From assembly GCF_004193775.1 (NCBI RefSeq), contig NC_041020.1, positions 5,599,657 through 5,663,656 of the forward strand: 64,000 nt of DNA, written 5' to 3'. Below are positions 12,376 through 24,674 of this stretch, piece after piece (position 1 is the first letter of the stretch; every line of letters begins with the position of its first letter). The DNA comes from Glycine soja (Eukaryota > Streptophyta > Magnoliopsida > Fabales > Fabaceae). The notes under the pieces are model-generated. The model was not told where the DNA came from. It did no database searches and was given only the letters and a program-made list of their open reading frames with translations. A program made the position numbers and the translations under genes.

Positions 12376-14541
12376 TGTAACATCCCAATTTTTCGTAAAT
12401 AAATTTAAAAAGTTTTTTAGAAAAAAATAAATAAATAAATAAATATAGAGCAAATAATAGGCTGAGTACCCTAGGTATAAATAGTTATGTTAAGTCAGCT
12501 GCCTCCTTTTTAGCCTCATTTTCGTTTTTCCCCTTCTCCTCTCAAAATCCTTTCTTTTTCCCGCAGCCCATCAAACTAGTCTCAGAAAAACGACGATCTC
12601 GAACCCGTTCACCGTTGGATCGTCGTGAAATTTGAGTATCATGTTCGCAACACAATTCCGAGAATTCTCACCGTTGGGAATTTTGATATCACGTCTGAAC
12701 TGAGAGAAACACCCTTCGCATTGTAGCCTTTTTCTTTCCCGCAGAAACCCAGAGCTGTCTTGGTAAAACTACGATCCCGGTTTAGTTAACCGTTGGATTA
12801 TTGTGAAATTTGGATATGTTGTTCGAAATTCAATTCCGCACACTTACACCGTTGGGATTTGCGAGATAATATTCGTGGAGGGAGAAAAAGGAATCGCATG
12901 AAGACAGCACAAGTGGAGGTTTCAATCTCTTCTCCGTCGGTAAGGGATGAGTTATTCACAGTTGAGGATTAGTGAGAACATGTGCAGGGATCCTTAGAGG
13001 ATTAAATTGGGGTTTTATTTTGAGATGTTTATTAAATTGCAATTTTTCCTTTATGATTATAAATAAAATATTGATGTCCTAATGAAAATTGCTTGATAAA
13101 TGTGCTCTTGATATTTGTATATTTCGACCTATGATTTTGATATAATTGTGTAATATTAGTTAAGGGGTTTTAGTCCTAATGTTGTGATAGTGTGTTATAT
13201 AAATTGTTATATTGAGGATATGAAATGATGATTCAAATTGTGAGTATGTGATGAATTGTAGAAGAATATGTTGCTTTGAGATTATAATATTGTTATTGAG
13301 ATTGAGTATAAGTGTAAAGTTGAACATGTGCTAATTTGTGAGATACGTGTAAACATGTGATGGTGGATTGTCACACTATGAGAAGTGAAATTGTGAATGA
13401 GTTCTAGTTGTGGATAAGTGTGTAGTTAACACTTGATGTGAAATTACTTGTGTTGTAAGCTATGAATTGTACAATAACCCGACCAGTGTTATCTTGAGAA
13501 AAGCGTTGATGCGCAGTGTTAAAGAGAAAATGTAGGTTTCCTATTTAGGAGCCAGTGTTAAATCATAGTGCGATTGTGTTGAACGTGTTTAAAACACGAG
13601 TGTAAGGTCGTGGGTATTGTATAATTCATGAGCAGTGTCTGCATGCAAAAATTATTTTAGGGGTTGGACCTGAATCAGGAGGGAGAGGCCCTGACGGACT
13701 CTTCGGAGTGTAGGCCTTGGGGGTCACCGGGTTTGAGTGCTCCTTTAAGCCTATGCTGATCTCATATGGTTGGAGCATTCTCGCAAAACATCGTGACCCT
13801 GACTGGTCTCCCTATGATCTTACTTAGTGAGAGTGACCTGACAAACCCATTGTGTGGTGTGTCTTGTTATGTACTCCTAAGCGCCCCAGGGTGGTTTTTC
13901 ACTGACATGGTACCACATTGCATATAGGCTTGAGTCTTAGCATAACTGTCGCATACGCTTGCTAATTGTTTATTATGAAATTGATGTGTTATTATGTCTT
14001 GATCAGAGTGTGTGATTTCTGTGTATAGTGATTGATGACTGAAAGGTGTAATTGATGGATGAAAAGTGTGATTGATGAATGACAAAGTGATGAAATAATG
14101 TGAGATATGCTAAGTAAATTGTATTTGGCTACTATATGTTGTGTTGTTTCTCTCTAGTAGTTAGCAATGTGATAACTCACTCCCGGTTTGCTGTTTGTGT
14201 TTGGATCCTGTGATGATCTTGAACTTTGTGTTCGGGGGAGCAGATGAATAGGTGGATGACTATGAAGAACCTCATGCTAGAGGACACGGGAACACAACGC
14301 TCTGATAGGATGTGACATTAGGATATAGGTTCTATATTAATTGTATGAAGACCTTGTTGAGTCGAGAATACTTTATTATTTATTTGGACAAGTTTGAATA
14401 TGATGTAGAAGAAAATGAATGTGAGCCTTTTTCCCCTTTGAAAGACTTGTTTAAAAAAAATGTTTTAAAAATACTTTTAATTAATATTTGAATTTTTTTT
14501 ATTCCTTATTAGTATATATGTGAGTGGTAGAGGGTGTCACA
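12376..14541 (+). mobile_element. Solo LTR (2166 bp) of a large gypsy-type element
   Basis: It begins TGTAACATCCC and ends GGTGTCACA, and is flanked on both sides by CAAGT (12371-12375 and 14542-14546), a 5-bp target duplication. There is no internal coding region. A TATA-like GTATAAATAG lies near 12475 with a pyrimidine-rich transcribed-leader-like stretch after it, which favours plus orientation. The length and TGTAACATCCC end resemble long-LTR chromovirus (Tekay/Del-type) elements; that family placement is an inference. Confidence 0.85.
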
Positions 14542-14546
14542 CAAGT

Positions 14547-15080
14547 ACTCGGCACCGTCTATTAAGCTTGTTTAGTACCACAGCTCTGTAAACCATGTCG
14601 CCTTCCATGGATTCCACAGTGCCAACGACACTGCTGGAACATCACCACACAATGGGTCCGAACACCTCACCACGGTGCCCCGGCACAATCACCGTTCCCC
14701 GGAGAGCTCGCCTTACTCCCCAAACGATGTCGCAAAGCTTCCACTTTCCCAAGATCGCACCATTCCCAAACGAAGACGTTTTGTCCACAGCACAAACACC
14801 AGAAACTTATGGAGGCTTCTCGCGCGTTTTCTCGTCCGACTCATCTCAGTTTCAAGTGTACAAGAGAATGTTGAAACCTCTGGTGGAGGAGTTTCTTAGA
14901 GGTAGAAATGGAATGTTGGCTGCCATTGCTAATGGACTCCACAAAAAGACCATCAACTTTGGTGCAAAGAATGCTCTCATTTTTTTTTTATCCCGATGGG
15001 ACTTTTGCTGCGAATTTCCCTATTTCCATTTTTTTCATTACCCAACACCTTGAGGACAAGGTGTTTTTGATGGGGTGGGG
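14547..15080 (+). pseudogene. Remainder of element B gag joined to a polyprotein tail
   Basis: The sequence resumes the gag frame interrupted at 12375, then soon meets a stop. Open stretches include one from 14595 with Pro/His-rich sequence and a conserved-looking SQFQVYKRMLKPLVEEFL segment. The last 40 bases encode LEDKVFLMGWG in another frame, which resembles the end of gypsy integrase reading frames. It appears to be a deletion derivative with gag fused to the polyprotein end. Confidence 0.5.
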
Positions 15081-15082
15081 AA

Positions 15083-15322
15083 TGTTAGGAAGAAGCCATT
15101 GCAGCCAAGAAAGCATAGTAAATAGTTAGTTAATTCTGTTGGGATAGTTACCAACAAGTTGTTAATACCATTAGTTTGTTGAGTTAGTTATGCATGTAAA
15201 TAGTTGTAGTATATAAGAGTTGCATGAATGAATAAAAGGCATGCAGAAAAGCTTAGAATTAGTATCAGACTTTCTTAGGAGGAGCCTTGCCTCGAACAAA
15301 GGCACTACCCCACCCTTTGTCA
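15083..15322 (+). repeat. 3' LTR of element B
   Basis: It is a 240-base match to the left LTR. It is followed by ten bases (GACTTTCTTA) that copy a piece from inside the LTR itself, and then by the truncated LTR of element A. Confidence 0.7.
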
Positions 15323-15332
15323 GACTTTCTTA

Positions 15333-15568
15333 GGAAGAGCTTTCTTTGATATTTCCTAATGGTAAGCGCTTATTACATGATGTATATTTATAGCTATAAG
15401 GATAGGGGACATGGTCCCCACAACACCAACAGAATTACACAAACGCAGAATACATCACTAGCAGCAAGGCAAAATATTCCCTATTCTAGAAGCTACCATA
15501 CGATCCTAGTAGTGCGCTGCTTCCCTTCACGTACGGTCACGCATGGGCCTTCTGTGCTACTCGTAACA
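15333..15568 (-). repeat. Truncated 3' LTR of element A
   Basis: It matches 16658-16893 over 236 bases with few differences. The distal 84 bases of the LTR are missing at the junction with element B. Confidence 0.8.
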
Positions 15569-15957
15569 TTCCCATGCCCTTCAAAAACACCTTGCCCTCA
15601 AGGTGTTGGTTGTAGGAGGAATGAACTTGGATCCCAAATTAGGATGGGCGTAGGAATGAGTGAATGTCTAGTAGTGGCGCGGAGGCAGAACCGGTCTGTG
15701 GCGTCTCGGTGCAAGATGACGCTGCCGTAGGGGGCCGTGTTGTAGTAGTTGTGGCAGTAGTGGTGGCGGACAGTGTGGAACACCTTCTGCAAAACCCTTG
15801 GCGCCGCCACGTGATTCGTCACCAGAGGGGGCAGCAAGGACGAGACCGTTAGTGCCGATACGGGTCGCGGCGACCACCATATTGCTTGTGCCGCATCGAG
15901 TGGTATCGACAGAGCGGGCACCTCCGACGACAACTCCGGCATACCTAGAGGAACAAG

Positions 15958-16551
15958 TTACTTCGTGATGTTGCTGGGAACTTCGTCGTCGACGTGGTGG
16001 CTGTTCATCGATGAAGAAGATGTGGTGGGTGCGGTGAGCATGGGTGACTGAGTTGCCTTGAGTGGCGGAGGCAACGACAGAAGGGTCGGCGGAGGCGTCG
16101 GAAATAGCGGAGGTGGCAGCAGAGGCCGCGGCAAAGGTCCGGGTCGTCGGGGCAGTCGGAGGAGAAGGGCATCCAGTTGGGCGTCGAGGCGGTGTGTAAC
16201 GGCATCAAGTTTGGCCAAGGCCACCTCAAGGCTGTCCTCGGTGGCTGATGAAGAGTTGTGTGGGTGGTGGTAGGCAGTCATGGAAGTGGCATATGGTGAG
16301 TGGCAGCCATTGAAGGCGGTCGTAGGAGCTCCATCCGACGAGTAGTAGCCATGGACAGCAGCCATGGAAGCTTGGTGTGGTGGTTGCTGAAATGAAGGAG
16401 GGGTTCTCTCGGGATCGAACAAACTCATCAACCATTGGCGGGTACTCTCAAAATCAATCCCAAGGGATTGAGCTGGGTGTACAAAGGGATGAAGGGTGTG
16501 CGGCAATGAAGGTGCGTGGAGATGAGTATGGCAGCCATGGAAGGCTGCCAT
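15958..16551 (-). pseudogene. Gag-like open frame of element A
   Basis: The 197-codon frame begins MAAFHGCHTHLHAP just downstream of the primer-binding site. It contains HPAQSLGIDFESTRQWL, clearly related to the HPAQSIGIDFAS stretch of element B, then Pro- and Leu-rich low-complexity sequence and a short LEVALAKLDAVTHRLDAQ helix. The order is scrambled relative to element B, where the helix comes first. No zinc knuckle or protease is seen. It is probably a remnant gag retained in a non-autonomous element. Confidence 0.6.
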
Positions 16552-16573
16552 GGGCTCTCAACGAAAGCACCAA

Positions 16574-16893
16574 TGTTAGGCTCGTAAGCCTGCTGGATTC
16601 GAGGTCCAGCACCTCTGAGAGGAAGAGAGAGAGAGGGAGAGAGAAGAGAAAACTAAGGGAAGAGCTTTCTTTGATATTTCCTAATGGTAAGCGCTTATTA
16701 CATGATGTATATTTATAGCTATAAAGATAGGGGACATGGTCCCCACAACACCAACAGAATTACACAAACGCAGAATACATCACTAGCAGCAAGGCAAAAT
16801 ATTCCCTATTCTAGAAGCTACCATACAATCCTAGTAGTGCGCTCCTTCCCTTCACGTACGGTCACGCATGGGCCTTTTGTGCTACTCGTAACA
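16574..16893 (-). repeat. 5' LTR of element A
   Basis: The 320-bp LTR starts TGTTACGAG (minus strand) and ends CCTAACA before the primer-binding site. It contains a purine/pyrimidine-skewed GAGAGAG tract near 16625-16645. The flanking TTATC (16894-16898) matches the bases just left of element B. Confidence 0.8.
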
Positions 16894-16898
16894 TTATC

Positions 16899-17944
16899 TT
16901 TCTCCATCAATGTCTAAGTCCCCTATTGTTTTAATACCTCATTATAAAAACATTCCCGAGGGACCCAGGAGTGTATCAAAAGGGAGCCAAGTTTTTTTTC
17001 TACACAATTATTTAAACTTCTAATAAATAATTATTAGATAAATAATAAGTCTAACAAAATATTTATTATTAATTTATGTGTAAAACTAGATATAAGATCT
17101 ACTAGTAGAAGAAAATTAAGAAAATATTAACTCAAAAAAAAATTATTCATTTTCCTCAATTAATATTCAAGATTCGTTGGAGTGACATGCTCTATTTCTC
17201 TTAGGTCAACCTCTCCACTTCCACAATACCAATACATGATGAATCCGAACATAAATAGAAGAATCATTATCAGAGCAATGTGGTTCAGTGCTTCGAGATA
17301 AGGAATTGTCATGACCACCAACCATACGTCGTAATTTTAAAGAACCAGAAATAAACAAAATAGAAGAATGATCCATATCAATACAAGAGAATGAACCAAA
17401 ACAAGAAAGGAAACAAGAAGAATGATTAGTAATCAGAATAAAAAAAAAGGAAGACTGAATCGTTAGGAGAACCACATCAATACAAGAAGAATGAATCGAA
17501 ACAATACACATTTTAATTTTAATTTTTAAAAAGAAAATAAAAGAAATGAGAATTGATCAATACACATTTTAACTAGAATAGAAAGCATTACCTACTCTCC
17601 CTCGGACAGAACTGAGCATAAAGGCGCATGGGCAAAATGCATAGCTCCCTAGGGGTGGTTATATTTCAGTTCAGTTTAGTTTTACTCCCAAACTGAATTG
17701 AACTTTAAAATCAGTTCTTAATAACTGAACTGAATTATTATTTATCGGAGAAAAAAATTGAGTTTGGTTCCATATCAGTTCAGTGGAATGAGAATCATTC
17801 TTGCAATACAAAGTTGTATGAGAATCAAAACTACCCGTCAATGTAAATCACACAAGTATGAAACACGGGAATTTATGATGCTTGCGGGCTCACACTGAGT
17901 ATGTTACTGTTGACATAATCTAGTTACGTAAGAGGACAATGTTG

Positions 17945-17948
<4 letters not shown>
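16899..17948. other. Intergenic DNA, nothing recognised
   Basis: AT-rich sequence with short incidental frames only. A 35-base stretch near 17787-17823 reappears inverted at about 36855-36884. Confidence 0.5.

Positions 17949-18030
<82 letters not shown>
17949..18030. repeat. (AT)n microsatellite
   Basis: About 41 AT units are read directly. TGTTGAGG occurs on both sides of the array. Confidence 0.95.
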
Positions 18031-18035
<5 letters not shown>

Positions 18036-18147
18036 AGGATTTTGTGGAGACACCTTAAATTAGTGAGGTATTTACAGTTAGTTAGATAGTGGCCGAGACT
18101 TTGATACAGGCCAGAGATTTATTCATATTGTTATATGGGAGAATATG

Positions 18148-18370
18148 GACAAAAGCACTGGTTTGGGTTCCTTTTCCAAACTATTTACTAGAAGGAGTTT
18201 GTTTTCAAACTATTTACCGAGGAATGTGTTTTTATTTGGATGGCGCCAAAGACAGGGACGCAATTTAACTGGAAGCTGACATGTAATATTGAGCTGTTGT
18301 GCCAAAAATTTTGCCTAATAGGTTGTTACAGCTGCAGTGACGCAACCACTTTTGGTCAGCATAGGCACAT
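18148..18370 (+). repeat. Left terminal inverted repeat of element C
   Basis: It pairs with 24675-24893 through several long matching blocks (for example AAACTATTTACCGA, GAGCTGTTGTGC and GCGCAACCACTTTTGG-type). Long, diverged TIRs are usual for MULEs. Confidence 0.85.
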
Positions 18371-18969
18371 GGTGTAGGGCACAAGTGCTGCACAGGCACA
18401 GTGGCGCAAGTACGCACGTGAGGGTGTTGCGCCAACCCTCATGGCACAATACTCCTTACTTCTTCTCCTGCTTATAAATTGAAAATACATGTTGTTCCCT
18501 CACTTTCCTCACTTGCAGCAAACACCCCCCCTTCCAACAACTTGCTTCTTCCTGTAAGTATTTTGTTGCTCCCTTCCATCCCAACTTGCTCTCTCTCTCT
18601 TTGTAGTTTGTTCTCTCTCACAATAATTTTATTTCATATTTTTTATTATTGCTAATGACACTTACATGTATTAAAATATGTGATATTATGTTTATATTTA
18701 AAATATTTAATGAGTACATTTAATGACATTAAATGGCACTTATATGTTTTAAAATAATTATGATTTTGGTTTAGAAATTTATTTGGAATATTAGCTTTTT
18801 ACAATTTTTTTGTAATATATGATATTGTGATTTTTTTTTAAACTGTCATGTAACTTAATTATTATATGTGAGATCGTAAATGGAATTTTTAAATTGTTTG
18901 TGATATTTGTTGTTATTAATAAGGTTTTGAATAAATTTAATTATGTTTGTAATATGCAGTGTATTTGAT

Positions 18970-21391
18970 ATGGCAAGTTCATCATCCTCTTCATTCAATT
19001 TTGATGTGGTATGTGGACTACATGAAAAGGATGTGTTGTGGATGCAAAAGCAACATGTGTCCCAACATATTTGGAATGAGGATGCAGATAGAAAATTAAG
19101 AATGAGGCGAGCGATTCCAACTTATCAGGGTATAGAACAATCACCGGCAGAAATTATTCCTCTGTTATAGCAGTCTGGATTATACACAGCAATAAAATTG
19201 TGTAGAATCAAAATCAATGGAGGAATTGTAAATGCCTTTGTTGAGAGGTGGAGGCCAAAGACACACACCTTTCATTTGACGTGTGGGGAGGTCACCATCA
19301 CACTATAAGATGTGTCTGTGTTGCTAGGTCTTCTTGTGGATGGCAATCCTTTAATTGGTAGCACAAATATTGATGGGATTGATATGTGTGAACAATAAAT
19401 ACCTTGGAGTCAGGCCAAATGCTAATGAATTGGCTGACGAAAACACATTGAAATTAAGCTGGTTGGCTTCAGAGTTTGAAAATATCCAGGACTATGTGGA
19501 TGACGAAGAGCACCTCAAAATGTTTGCACGTGCTTGGATTTTGAGATTTACTGGAGGTGTCTTGTTGGTGGATAAAAGTAGTAAAAGAGTCTCCATGAGA
19601 TATTTGCAATTTCTGGTAGCTTTTAAAGAGTGCAGTACTTATGCGTGGGGAGTTGCTACATTGAGTTATTTATACAGAGAGATGTGTAACGCAACAGATT
19701 ATAATGTGCAATCTATTGGCGTTTACGTTCTCTTAATTCAATTGTGGGCATGTGAAGGATGCCCTAAATTAGTCCCATCGATTGTGCCTCCACAACAACA
19801 AAACAATCCACTTGGCTATAGGTACACAATTTTTAAATTATGGTCTTCATTTATAATTTTAATTATTATTGTATGTAACACATTATTATTTATTGTGCAT
19901 AATTATTATACAGATGGTTACAAAATAGAAATCCTCATATGGCCAGCGATAGTGTGGAACACCGTCGTTTTAAATTAGACACCATGAAAAGGGGTGAGGT
20001 AACTAAGTATATATTTTTCAAATGAACAATGTTATTATTTGTAATTATTTAACAAATTTTTAAATTTCCTTGTAGTTTTTGTGGGTCCCTTACTCCGAAG
20101 AAGTTCAAGCGTTGTTGAGTCATTTATGTTTGTTGGGTCTGTAATCTTGAGATGTGTAGTGACAATGATTTGTTTCAATGTTGTTGAATGGCATCAGCCA
20201 GATAGAGTCATGAGGCAATTTGGACTGCAACAACCTATACATGGCCCTCTATTGCAACCTAGCAGTATACATGGCCTAACACTAAAAGGAAAAAGTGGAC
20301 ATAACTAGAGGTGACTATTGCAGCCAGCGCTTAATCAATGGAATAGTCGCTATGAAAGACAGTTTCAAGAAACGCCACCACAAGTTGGGCCCCTCAGTGT
20401 GAATTTTGAGTATATGAACTGGTTTAAGTGTAAAACCAAATTGTATATCAACTGACAACATGCAAGAAGAGGACTAATGGTATTTATTAATTATTGTAGG
20501 TCTTACTTATTTATTTTAATATTCTAAAAAGTGGTTATTATTTACATACATTTTCTAAATATATGTATTATTTAATAAGAATTTATATGCAGGGTGAAAT
20601 TATAGAAATAATGTAGTTCATGTTGTCCCCATATGGGAGAAGGGTGTCAAATTTGGACGATCTGGCACCGTGCCTTGATAAGATGACTCTTTTAGCTGAG
20701 GAAAAGGATAAAATTATTGAGGCACACGAAGAAGCTCCTCCTTCGGTTCCACAATTTGAACGTCAACAATTTGACATGTTGGGTAGAAGTGTGGAGACCC
20801 AAGGTTTAGGGTGACGTAGGGAAAGTGTGGATGCATAAGCACATGTTATTCCTGCGATGTCAGAGCGGCAACATGGAATGTATTACACACCTGATCAGTT
20901 CACCCAAGAGTCGTCTCAAATGTCGCCCTTGTATACGTACCCATATCAAAGTGGAACTTCATCAGATACAATTTTTGTGTTAATTTAACTTATAATGTCC
21001 ATTAATATTGTATTTTATTTAATTTACTATTTATTTATTATGTTATATATTGTTATATGTAGATGCATATTTCATGGGAACGTAACCTCCGCTACAACCA
21101 GGATATGTTACGGTTGACTTATTTGGGTCTCCTTCTCCTGCGGGAACCCTTTCATTTGCACATGGTTGTCAGATATCAATGCCTAACGCCCCAATGGGCC
21201 CTCCATGGAGTGTGTCGGGAAACATTCCTAACATTACTGATTTATTAGGGGTAGATTCAGGTAATGAATTTTCTGCTAAGGCTGATGAAAGGAGGGGCGA
21301 TAGGAGAAGGAATCCAGATCGCCAAGCTCGGAGATGGGAGTGACCATGTGGGACGTCCTCCCGCCATAGCACACATGATGATGATGATGAT
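18970..21391 (+). pseudogene. Plant mobile domain (PMD, MAIN-like) gene, degenerate, in element C
   Basis: The ATG at 18970 opens a frame with the PMD N-terminal pattern DVLWMQKQHVSQHIWN and RRAIPTYQG. It soon meets a TAG in LL*QSG and another stop in TL*DVSVLLGL, then needs a frameshift to continue. Further PMD signatures are KLSWLASEFENI, ARAWILRFTGGVLLVDKS, YLYREMCNATDY and VEWHQPDRVMRQFG on a later exon. Introns seem to lie at about 19822-19912 and 20000-20074. A C-terminal tail extends to about 21391. PMD proteins occur both as host genes (MAIN, MAIL1) and inside transposons; here it is transposon cargo and broken. Confidence 0.8.
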
Positions 21392-21518
21392 TAATTAGTT
21401 TTATTTTAAATTTTTTGAATTAATTAGAAGATGTGCGTAACAAAATTGAGCAAACAACATCAATAAAAATCATGAATTGAATCGGACAATGATAACTAAT
21501 CACATGTAGACCATGACA

Positions 21519-24340
21519 TTAACAACTGCCCTGATTAGATTGTAAAGGATAATTGCATCGGTTGTGTCCTTGTACACCACATCTACCACATTTTTGACGA
21601 GTTTGAGACGATTCCCTCCAATCTATCTCATTCCTTAACCATGTTGATCTTGGCCTTCCTTTCATACGAATAAAACTTGGATTTGGCACAAATGTCCATG
21701 ACACATTAGATGGAGGAATCGCATCCTCGTTCCCCAGGGGCCACCATGGTGGAGAGTAAGCACGTAAGATGTGATCATTTGTGTATACAACATCTATGAA
21801 TTGATAGAAGTTGATGCTGACAACACCACACGCAGCGATAATATAGGAACACGAATAATGGTAAGTACTAAATTGACCATATTGGCAGTAACGGTCGTTT
21901 AAGTTAATTGACCACTTTTGTCCACCTCGTTGAGACATAGGATCATAAGCCTCCTCAACTTCAAACATTGTTCTCTGAATATCATAAATGCAGACAATGT
22001 GAGAACAAGCTTTTTCTTGATTTTTCTGAATCTCTTTCATAACCTTCGAGCAATAAATCTGACCGCTTTGTAATTCTCTTCGAGCTTCACAACCGCGGTC
22101 TACAAAATACTGTCAACATCTATTGTATGTTGACTTCACAAGGGCAGTTATTGATGTGTTGCGGCAACCTGTAAAAACTTTATTTACACATTCAGATAGA
22201 TTATTTGTCATATGACCGTACCTACGCCCTCCTCTGTCATATGCCATGGTCCATTTTTCTTTTGAAATCTTGTCGATCCATGTTTTTATGGCAGGACTCA
22301 AATCATAAAATTTATCAAAATTCCTATCAAATATATGCTTGCAAGGAGTGTATCCTGCACATTACCAATTACCAATTTCAGTAAAATTATCATAAAATAT
22401 AAGATATATTATAAGTAAAATCTTACCTAATTTTTCAACATTTGTTTTTTGTTTCTCATTCTTGAACTTTTGGTTGAAATTGGTTGCGATATGTTGCACG
22501 CAGTAAACATGATAAGCATGGAGAGGTTGTCATCCAAGTGCTTCATTAACAACAACTGACTTTATACTTGCATGACGATTAGAAATGAGACATATATCAT
22601 CTTTATCTATGACATGTTCACGCAAGTGTGCCAAAATTCATGACCATGTTGTTAATGTTTCTCCCTCAACCACAGCAAATGTGAGCGGAAGAACATGACT
22701 ATTTTCATCTTGTGTTGTTGCCATTAACAGCGTCCCACGATATTTTCCATACAAGAGTGTATCTTCAACTTGTATGATTGGCTTGCAATACTTGAAAGCC
22801 TCTTTACATTGATTGAAAGTCCAAAATACTCGATGGAACTGACAGTATTCACGACTCACCGTATTGCCAACTATAAAATCATCGTCACATATTTGATAAT
22901 ACGATTCTGGACAATGATTTTGCATGTGCTTCAGCCATGATGAAAGTTGGCCATAAGATTCATCCCAATCACCATATTCAACATAATGGCCTTTTGTTTA
23001 GCCTTCCAGGCCTTTCTGTATGAAATTTTATAGTTAAACATACCACTGATCCTTTCTTGAATCAAAGAAATTTTCAATGATGGATCTTCTTTAATCATCC
23101 CTATGAAAATAATTATAACAAAAATTAATTATCAACATAAACCAAATAAATGATAAACAAACATGAATAATTAGAATAGTTAAAATCATACCTACTACAC
23201 ACGTAGCAATCAAATCAGAATCAAGTTTGTCATGGTCTTGTGTTATACTTATATTCAAACACTGGTCTCCCCTCCCCACTATGTAACTTTCCATGTATTA
23301 ATTTTTTTAGATGCAATTGCCCTCATATAAAAAGGGCATGAGACGTCATCATTTCGATTTACGCAGCACACAACATATTTTTGTGATTTTGATTCAATAA
23401 CTTTAAAAGTTTGGTGCACCTTCATAACATACTGTTGCAGTGCATTTGTTTACTGCATTTTTGCTTTCAAATTCCATGTTAACAAATAATTCTTGGCCAA
23501 TATTGAAGGTTGATCCCATATCGAAACCATGAATATCTTCTTTATCGGGATGACTCCAATTAATGTTACTATAATTAGAAGAAAATTCCCAAAATGCAGT
23601 CTCACTTCCACCTGCAAATAAATCTTAATATATAGTTTTTTCTCAAAAGTATTTATGAAAATAGGCCTCTTTTAGTGCTATTTAATGTCCATTACTGGTT
23701 TATAACTATATACCAATACGGGCCTCTTTTGTATACTATTTACGAAAACATATTATAAGATTAAAATATTATAAGATTACAATATTATTTAATTAAATAT
23801 ACCTTCTTCATCTACGTCAGATATATCATCAATATCTTCCTCCTCATCCAACGAGTCCTCAACATATGAATTAGATATCATGTAATCATCATCGTCAGAA
23901 TCTTCATCTAAATTTATTGTAAATCTTTGAACTTTTAATTCATTGCCAACTATATTATTCCCACATGATAATAGCGAATTTGTCACATTCAACATAGAAG
24001 CACCGACAACATTTACTTCAACGCACAATTCAATGACACCCATTTCTTGTTGTTGTTGAAAACTTTCAATCATTGTTTCAACATCTTCATCGTCACAAAT
24101 TTGCAATGCAATATATTTACCTGCAACTAAAAATCGACAAGTCATAGTAGATATACTTTCATTTTTATCTAATTTTACCTTATCACGAATTCTTTTTTTT
24201 AACCTATCAAAAGTTACACCACGTTTAATTTGAATAGCCCTTTTAGAGCCTTTAAATCTGATGTCGTCGTCACTTTCAAATATTCTTCCATTCAAACAAA
24301 CCAGAACAATAATCAAATAACTTTTTATAATAAAACCTAC
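21519..24340 (-). pseudogene. MuDR-type transposase with PB1-like N-terminus, degenerate, in element C
   Basis: Reading right to left: a PB1-like domain (IQIKRGVTFDRLKKRI, then YIALQICDDEDVETMIESF), an acidic linker (EDSDDDDYMISNSYVED) and an intron near 23803. A MuDR N-terminal region with FAR1-type zinc residues follows. Next is a catalytic core (KPIIQVEDTLLYGKYRG, TFAVVEGE), then SPAIKTWIDKISKEKWTMAY. A SWIM-type zinc finger (YCQYGQ then HYSCSYIIAAC) and a C-terminal CGRCGVQGHNRCNYP knuckle end it. There are a frameshift near 23440-23460 and several stops. The gene would have cut and joined the element ends. The start is uncertain because the first exon reads open well upstream of the PB1 domain. 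Confidence 0.85.
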
Positions 24341-24674
24341 AGAAGAAATAATTTTCATTAACAATAATAACATAAAAAAATAATACAAATTAATAAATAT
24401 ATTACTGATTTTCACCCACAGAAGAAATATCAACAAAGCTGTAATATAGGTAGAAAGAAATTTGGAGAGATGCGAAAATGTACCAGAAAGTGTGTCTAGA
24501 TGGGAGGGAAACGAGGGTTTATATAGGCATGTATTGCGCCGGTAGTAATGATGCAATACGTTGTACTTAGGTAATTTGAGCAAAGGGTTGCTCCAACTGA
24601 CATGGCACAATACTTTTTCAGCTGGTCACACGCTGCCGAAAGCAATCAACACCGGCAGCCAACACTACACACGC

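Larger units (their letters stand above)
11727..15322 (+). mobile_element. Non-autonomous, internally deleted gypsy-type LTR element (element B)
   Basis: Two 240-bp direct repeats (11727-11966 and 15083-15322) bound a short interior. The interior has a gag start followed almost directly by sequence typical of the very end of a gypsy polyprotein, including an LEDKV-type frame just before the right repeat. Protease, reverse transcriptase and integrase are absent. The gag part is split by a solo LTR (12376-14541). The LTRs differ at about six positions by eye, suggesting a moderately old insertion. Strand is set by the gag and the LEDKV segment. Confidence 0.75.
15333..16893 (-). mobile_element. 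Short gypsy-type element with gag only (element A)
   Basis: On the minus strand a complete 320-bp LTR (16893-16574, starting TGTTACGAG and ending TAACA) is followed by a primer-binding-site-like TTGGTGCTTTCGTTGAG. Then come a gag-like frame, a polyprotein-tail-like segment and a second LTR copy (15568-15333). The second copy lacks its last 84 bases. There are no enzymatic domains, so it is non-autonomous. It lies tail-to-tail with element B. Confidence 0.75.

Noticed and set aside
15359..15730. 123-codon plus-strand frame (and its near copy at 16684-16917)
   Set aside because: It lies in the LTR of element A, which explains the duplicate copy; not a gene.
17206..17511. 101-codon Ser/Ile-rich minus-strand frame
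   Set aside because: Low complexity, no start context, no homologous motif and no neighbouring exon.
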